This document shows, in pieces, positions 9,556-12,196 of a stretch of 12,196 nt of DNA. Origin of the DNA: Dentipellis sp. KUC8613 (Eukaryota > Basidiomycota > Agaricomycetes > Russulales > Hericiaceae); NCBI GenBank assembly GCA_002286715.1, contig NSJX01000133.1, forward strand, positions 10,862-23,057. The letters run 5' to 3'. Under the pieces are notes generated by a model. It did not search any database, had not been told where the DNA came from, and saw only the letters and a list, made by a program, of their open reading frames with translations. The translations under genes and the position numbers were made by a program. Within the stretch, counting starts at the first letter, position 1, and each line of letters begins with the position of its first letter.

Positions 9556-10864
9556 ATGCCCCCCACTGACACACCCCTCAAACAGTTTGTGCAGCATGTT
9601 GCCGGGCCGCGCCCAAGATCTGTTGCATCCATCTGTGGGCATGACATTGCGACCATTCAAATTCAATACAAGGTTGACAATGAAAACCTCGGCCGATGGT
9701 ACTACGTAGTAAGATGAAACCCGCCTAACTGCAGACCACGACTAACGACTTTTTTAGTGTAAAGAAAAGGATACATGTCGAAGGGGTTGGCACCCAATAT
9801 CAGAGCCCCTGTCGGCCGAACAGCGAGCAGCCATTCGCCAATTTCGCGACGCTGATGAAGACGTGCGCCAACTTCTCAGCAGCAACGGCCGTTCGTCAAA
9901 GAGAAAGTCAACAGCCGATAGTGGCAGGGCCAAGTCTCGACAGTGCATAGACAGCTCTTCGCCTGCTGCTCGATTGCCTCGGACACCTAAGGCAGCATCG
10001 ACACGAGTTCGTCAGGCAGCTGCGCAGGGCCATGAGATTCGGGAGCCACCTTTGCGCCGTAACATTTTAGATCCCGCGTACTCCGCCGGGTTTTCATCCC
10101 CAGTGCAAGCCGCTGCGCCCGCGGAGCAACACAGGCCACCTCCAACCGCGTTGAAATCCCATGTCAACAGTATTTTCTTTCATAATGTGAGTCGCACAAC
10201 GTGTCCCTGTGTTTATAGAGCCGTGCTTACTTCGAGCATCCAGGACAACGCTCCCGCCCTCGAGTCTGAATTAACTTGGCCCTCGGACGAACGCTTCACT
10301 CTCAGCTATCATATTCCAACCCTGGCACAGCAAATCGACATCAAGCCATCCGCCATAGTCGACGTTTACGACGTATCGACTACTCAATGGGCCCCCGTTG
10401 TTATTGCAAAGTGCAATTGGGAACCCCTGGTCCCAGGGATGCCGCTAATCTGGAGGCGTCATGGCGTGCAAGTGGGCGAGTATCTCGGAAGACACCGGCA
10501 AGATGCCTTGTCTTTGCTACAGGATATCCTCGCTTCCCCGACTCAATATCATCCGCCAAGTGTTCCGCTACGCAATCCAGCTCCGCCTCTGCCCCGTGCA
10601 TCAACAAGTGCTACAGACGCACGCGAATTGACGAGCAATGTCGCTAGCTCTTCAGCGCAGGGCTTTCACCACAGCACCCGCAATCCGGAAGCACGCACAG
10701 AACTCTGGCATACAGTCCAGAAGACGTACAGGAACAAGAAGCTTGGCAAGAGGGTCACGTGGAACATGGAGAACAGCGGCCAGGACGAAAGTAGGAGGGA
10801 GGGAAAGGGAAAGGGAAAGGGAAAGGAGCGGGAGGTCATCGTGATCAGTTCAGATTTGGAATAG
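9556..10864 (+). CDS. GRF-type zinc finger protein with C-terminal SUMO-interacting motif
   Basis: Three exons fit: 9556-9708, 9758-10186 and 10244-10864, giving 400 aa. The GRF zinc finger lies at residues 27-63 and reads C27-x-H29, then LGRWYYVC with C52, then C58 and W62. The GRF finger binds single-stranded DNA or structured nucleic acid in other proteins (known for the family, inferred here). The finger only becomes complete when the 49-bp intron at 9709-9757 (GTAAGA donor, CGACTAAC branch, TTTTTTAG acceptor) is removed. That supports both the splice and the ATG at 9556. A basic, Ser/Pro-rich linker (about 85-195) follows, then a folded-looking part with LTWPSDERFTLSYHIPTLAQ, VDVYDVSTTQWAPV and MPLIWRRHGVQ. 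A GKGKGKGKERE tail leads to the last residues, VIVISSDLE, which fit a SUMO-interacting motif. The second intron (10187-10243, 57 bp) has no stop and keeps frame. It lies in the element beside the other plus-strand gene. Confidence 0.75.
10801..10824 (+). repeat. Tandem (GGGAAA)4 microsatellite in coding sequence
   Basis: Four perfect GGGAAA units, with a partial fifth, encode the alternating Gly-Lys tail just before the terminal VIVISSD motif. The array is probably length-variable. Confidence 0.9.
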
Positions 10865-11462
10865 CTTTCGGTGAGTATCCAATCCGCTGGTTCATTGTAG
10901 CACCGGGCTCATCCATTATCTAGTCTAATGTTGTAGATAATACAGCAATGTAGTAACATTTGCCGAGTACTCTTTCTAGGTCGAAGTTGCAGGGATGGAG
11001 GGTCCAAAGCACTTGATGAGCTGCAGGTGTGTAATTGTTCAGCATCTCGACTCGAACTATTGACTGCGAATTCTGGCTAGCCTATGGTGGTGCTACAGCT
11101 TCGACTACAACAAGCATGTGGCTACAACATGGCTACATCCTTGACTATAGTGCGAAGACTAACATTCTTGACTAACTATGTCTACCTCGTACGTCGACTC
11201 ACCCATGCGTCTACCATCACTGACTAGAGTCAATGGCTGCAGGTCCGACTACAGCGGTCCGACTACAGCTTCCGACTGCTCAAATTCACTAGGTATGCTG
11301 ACTTACTTGTTCGACTACCGTTGCTGACTAGGGTCAGTGGCTAGGGAATTGACTATAGCATCTGTCTAACCCCGGCAGTGTAGTCTGCGCTGCTGGTGTG
11401 CTGTTTGCCATCTGCACGCCGGTTGCGACAGCTTCTCGAGCTCGGGCACCTCTGTATGGAAC

Positions 11463-11600
11463 TCACAGGGCAATTTCAAGGCAGTTTCTCTTTGTCTCAT
11501 CCTCGGTGAACATCACTGTACATGGCTCTGGCACCCGCCGATGCTGCTGCAGTCGGAAAGTGACATTGTCAATGCTTTCGAGGTGCGTCGCAGCAAGCAC
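11463..11600 (-). pseudogene. Possible decayed coding fragment of unknown origin
   Basis: On the minus strand, 45 codons between two in-frame stops read like ordinary protein and not like array DNA. They include FRLQQHRRVPEP and TEDETKRNCLEIAL. After the TGA, a neighbouring frame continues in similar style (TEVPELEKLSQPAC), as if a frameshift had occurred. The stretch sits exactly where the GACTA array is interrupted. I do not recognise the family; it may be chance. Confidence 0.25.
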
Positions 11601-11899
11601 CTAGTTGACATTTACGTTGGCTAATTTGGGTGACTAGGTGTGTGACACCGACTGCATCGGTCTGGCTACTTAGCGTGACTAGGTACAGCTCAGCCGTGCA
11701 GCAGACTTAATTACCTGACTTTTTACCGTCTGACTAGTTCACGGACTACAAACGATATAGCCATGTACTTAGTCGCTATTGTTGAGGGAATGAAGGAGGA
11801 GGTTCTGGACTAAATTACATGACTACATGGTATATAGTGTACCTATCTAGCCAATTAAATCTCGCTTGTCAACTAGCCTGAGTTATAGTCGCCATATTG

Positions 11900-11917
11900 G
11901 TGACTAGTTAGTCATGG
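11900..11917 (-). repeat. Right terminal inverted repeat
   Basis: Read on the minus strand it is CCATGACTAACTAGTCAC, which matches the left end at 14 of 18 bases. The core TGACTAGTTAGTCA (11901-11914) is an inverted pair of TGACTA with a 2-bp spacer, so the terminus looks like a head-to-head pair of the array motif. Confidence 0.6.
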
Positions 11918-11918
11918 G

Positions 11919-11926
11919 TCTTAAGC
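11919..11926. repeat. Right copy of the 8-bp target-site duplication (TCTTAAGC)
   Basis: This copy is identical to 353-360, directly outside the right terminus and directly before gag-like sequence resumes. Confidence 0.7.
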
Positions 11927-12196
11927 AAATTCTATTGCATGGGCTCCGGAGATTGGGGTAAAACCTGAACCGTTCGAGGGAGATCGCTCTAAGTCCGCTG
12001 CTTTCAAAACGCGCATCCGCTTGTTCTTGAAAGTAAACAAGACCAAGTACGCTTCCAATGACGCGAAGATTGCCCTCTTCCTGGATCTCTGCCAGGGCCC
12101 CATCGCTGGAGTCTGGGCAACTCAATGAGGTGAAGAGATCCTGGAGGATGACGACATTGCGGATGCAGGAGGAACATTTGATACGTCGGATGGGAA
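11927..12196 (+). pseudogene. 3' (capsid) part of the split Ty3/Gypsy gag gene
   Basis: The frame beginning near 11937 encodes a typical fungal Gypsy capsid start: VKPEPFEGDRSKSAAF, then RIRLFLKVNKTKYAS, KIALFLDLCQGPIAGVWATQ, followed by GEEILEDDD. Gag proteins of this kind form the virus-like particle of the retrotransposon. A TGA at 12126-12128 interrupts the frame where gag proteins normally carry on, and a TAA lies in this frame within the target-site copy. The gene continues past the window edge. It is a dead copy that served as the landing site for the transposon. Confidence 0.75.

Larger units (their letters stand above)
361..11918. mobile_element. KDZ-superfamily DNA transposon, apparently full length
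   Basis: This stretch is bounded by an 8-bp direct duplication of gag target sequence and by short imperfect terminal inverted repeats. It holds a KDZ transposase gene on the minus strand, a captured CRM1 gene fragment, and two plus-strand genes. Both ends carry 0.4-0.9 kb of noncoding DNA rich in the motif GACTA, nearly all on the plus strand. The size, about 11.6 kb, is large but plausible for fungal KDZ elements that carry cargo genes. The transposase frame can be spliced without a stop and keeps its key acidic residues, so the element may be autonomous or only recently silenced. Weak points are that the inverted repeats are short and that the host sequence without the insertion is not available. 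Confidence 0.72.
10865..11918 (+). repeat. Right subterminal region with clustered GACTA motifs
   Basis: From about 11040 to the end, I count by hand 17 GACTA on the plus strand against 4 TAGTC in some 880 bp, where about one per strand is expected by chance. Typical contexts are TTGACTA, CCGACTACAGC (twice in a row near 11244-11270), GTGACTAGG and TGGCTAC. The motif keeps the same strand as in the left array, so the two arrays are direct and not mirror images. The array is interrupted between about 11356 and 11630 by unrelated GC-richer sequence. The first 170 bp are probably the 3' untranslated region of the GRF gene. Confidence 0.65.

Overview
The window looks like nuclear DNA of a mushroom-forming basidiomycete (Agaricomycetes). 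The genes are split by many introns of about 49-57 bp with GTNNGT-type donors and CTRAC-like branch points. One gene encodes a CxC2-type KDZ (Kyakuja-Dileera-Zisupton) transposase of the kind that is abundant in these fungi. Both window edges carry pieces of a Ty3/Gypsy gag gene. I had no database access; family names rest on motifs read by eye.

My main interpretation is that positions 361-11918 are one complete, roughly 11.6 kb KDZ DNA transposon inserted into an already decayed Gypsy gag gene. The gag halves (1-352 and 11927-12196) abut a direct repeat, TCTTAAGC (353-360 and 11919-11926), that reads as an 8-bp target-site duplication. Just inside it are short imperfect inverted repeats (14 of 18 bases match) and subterminal zones with many copies of GACTA on one strand.

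Inside the element, from left to right: a left subterminal array (361-887); the transposase gene on the minus strand (888-4409, nine exons, about 1034 aa, with cysteine cluster and acidic catalytic residues present); its upstream region (4410-5121); a broken, intron-containing fragment of the nuclear export receptor CRM1/exportin-1 on the minus strand (5122-6290), with an internal frameshifting deletion; and a gene-free spacer (6291-7341). Two plus-strand genes follow. The first (7342-9185, five exons, 545 aa) encodes a charged protein with an N-terminal WTTPEE-type segment and a basic tail. The second (9556-10864, three exons, 400 aa) encodes a GRF-type zinc finger protein ending in a likely SUMO-interacting motif. 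A right subterminal array (10865-11918) closes the element.

The transposase faces left and the two plus-strand genes face right, with the captured CRM1 piece and spacer between them. I infer that the two plus-strand genes are element cargo or accessory factors, for example for binding DNA or chromatin during transposition; the sequence does not prove this. The CRM1 piece keeps host introns, so it was picked up as DNA and not through an mRNA copy.
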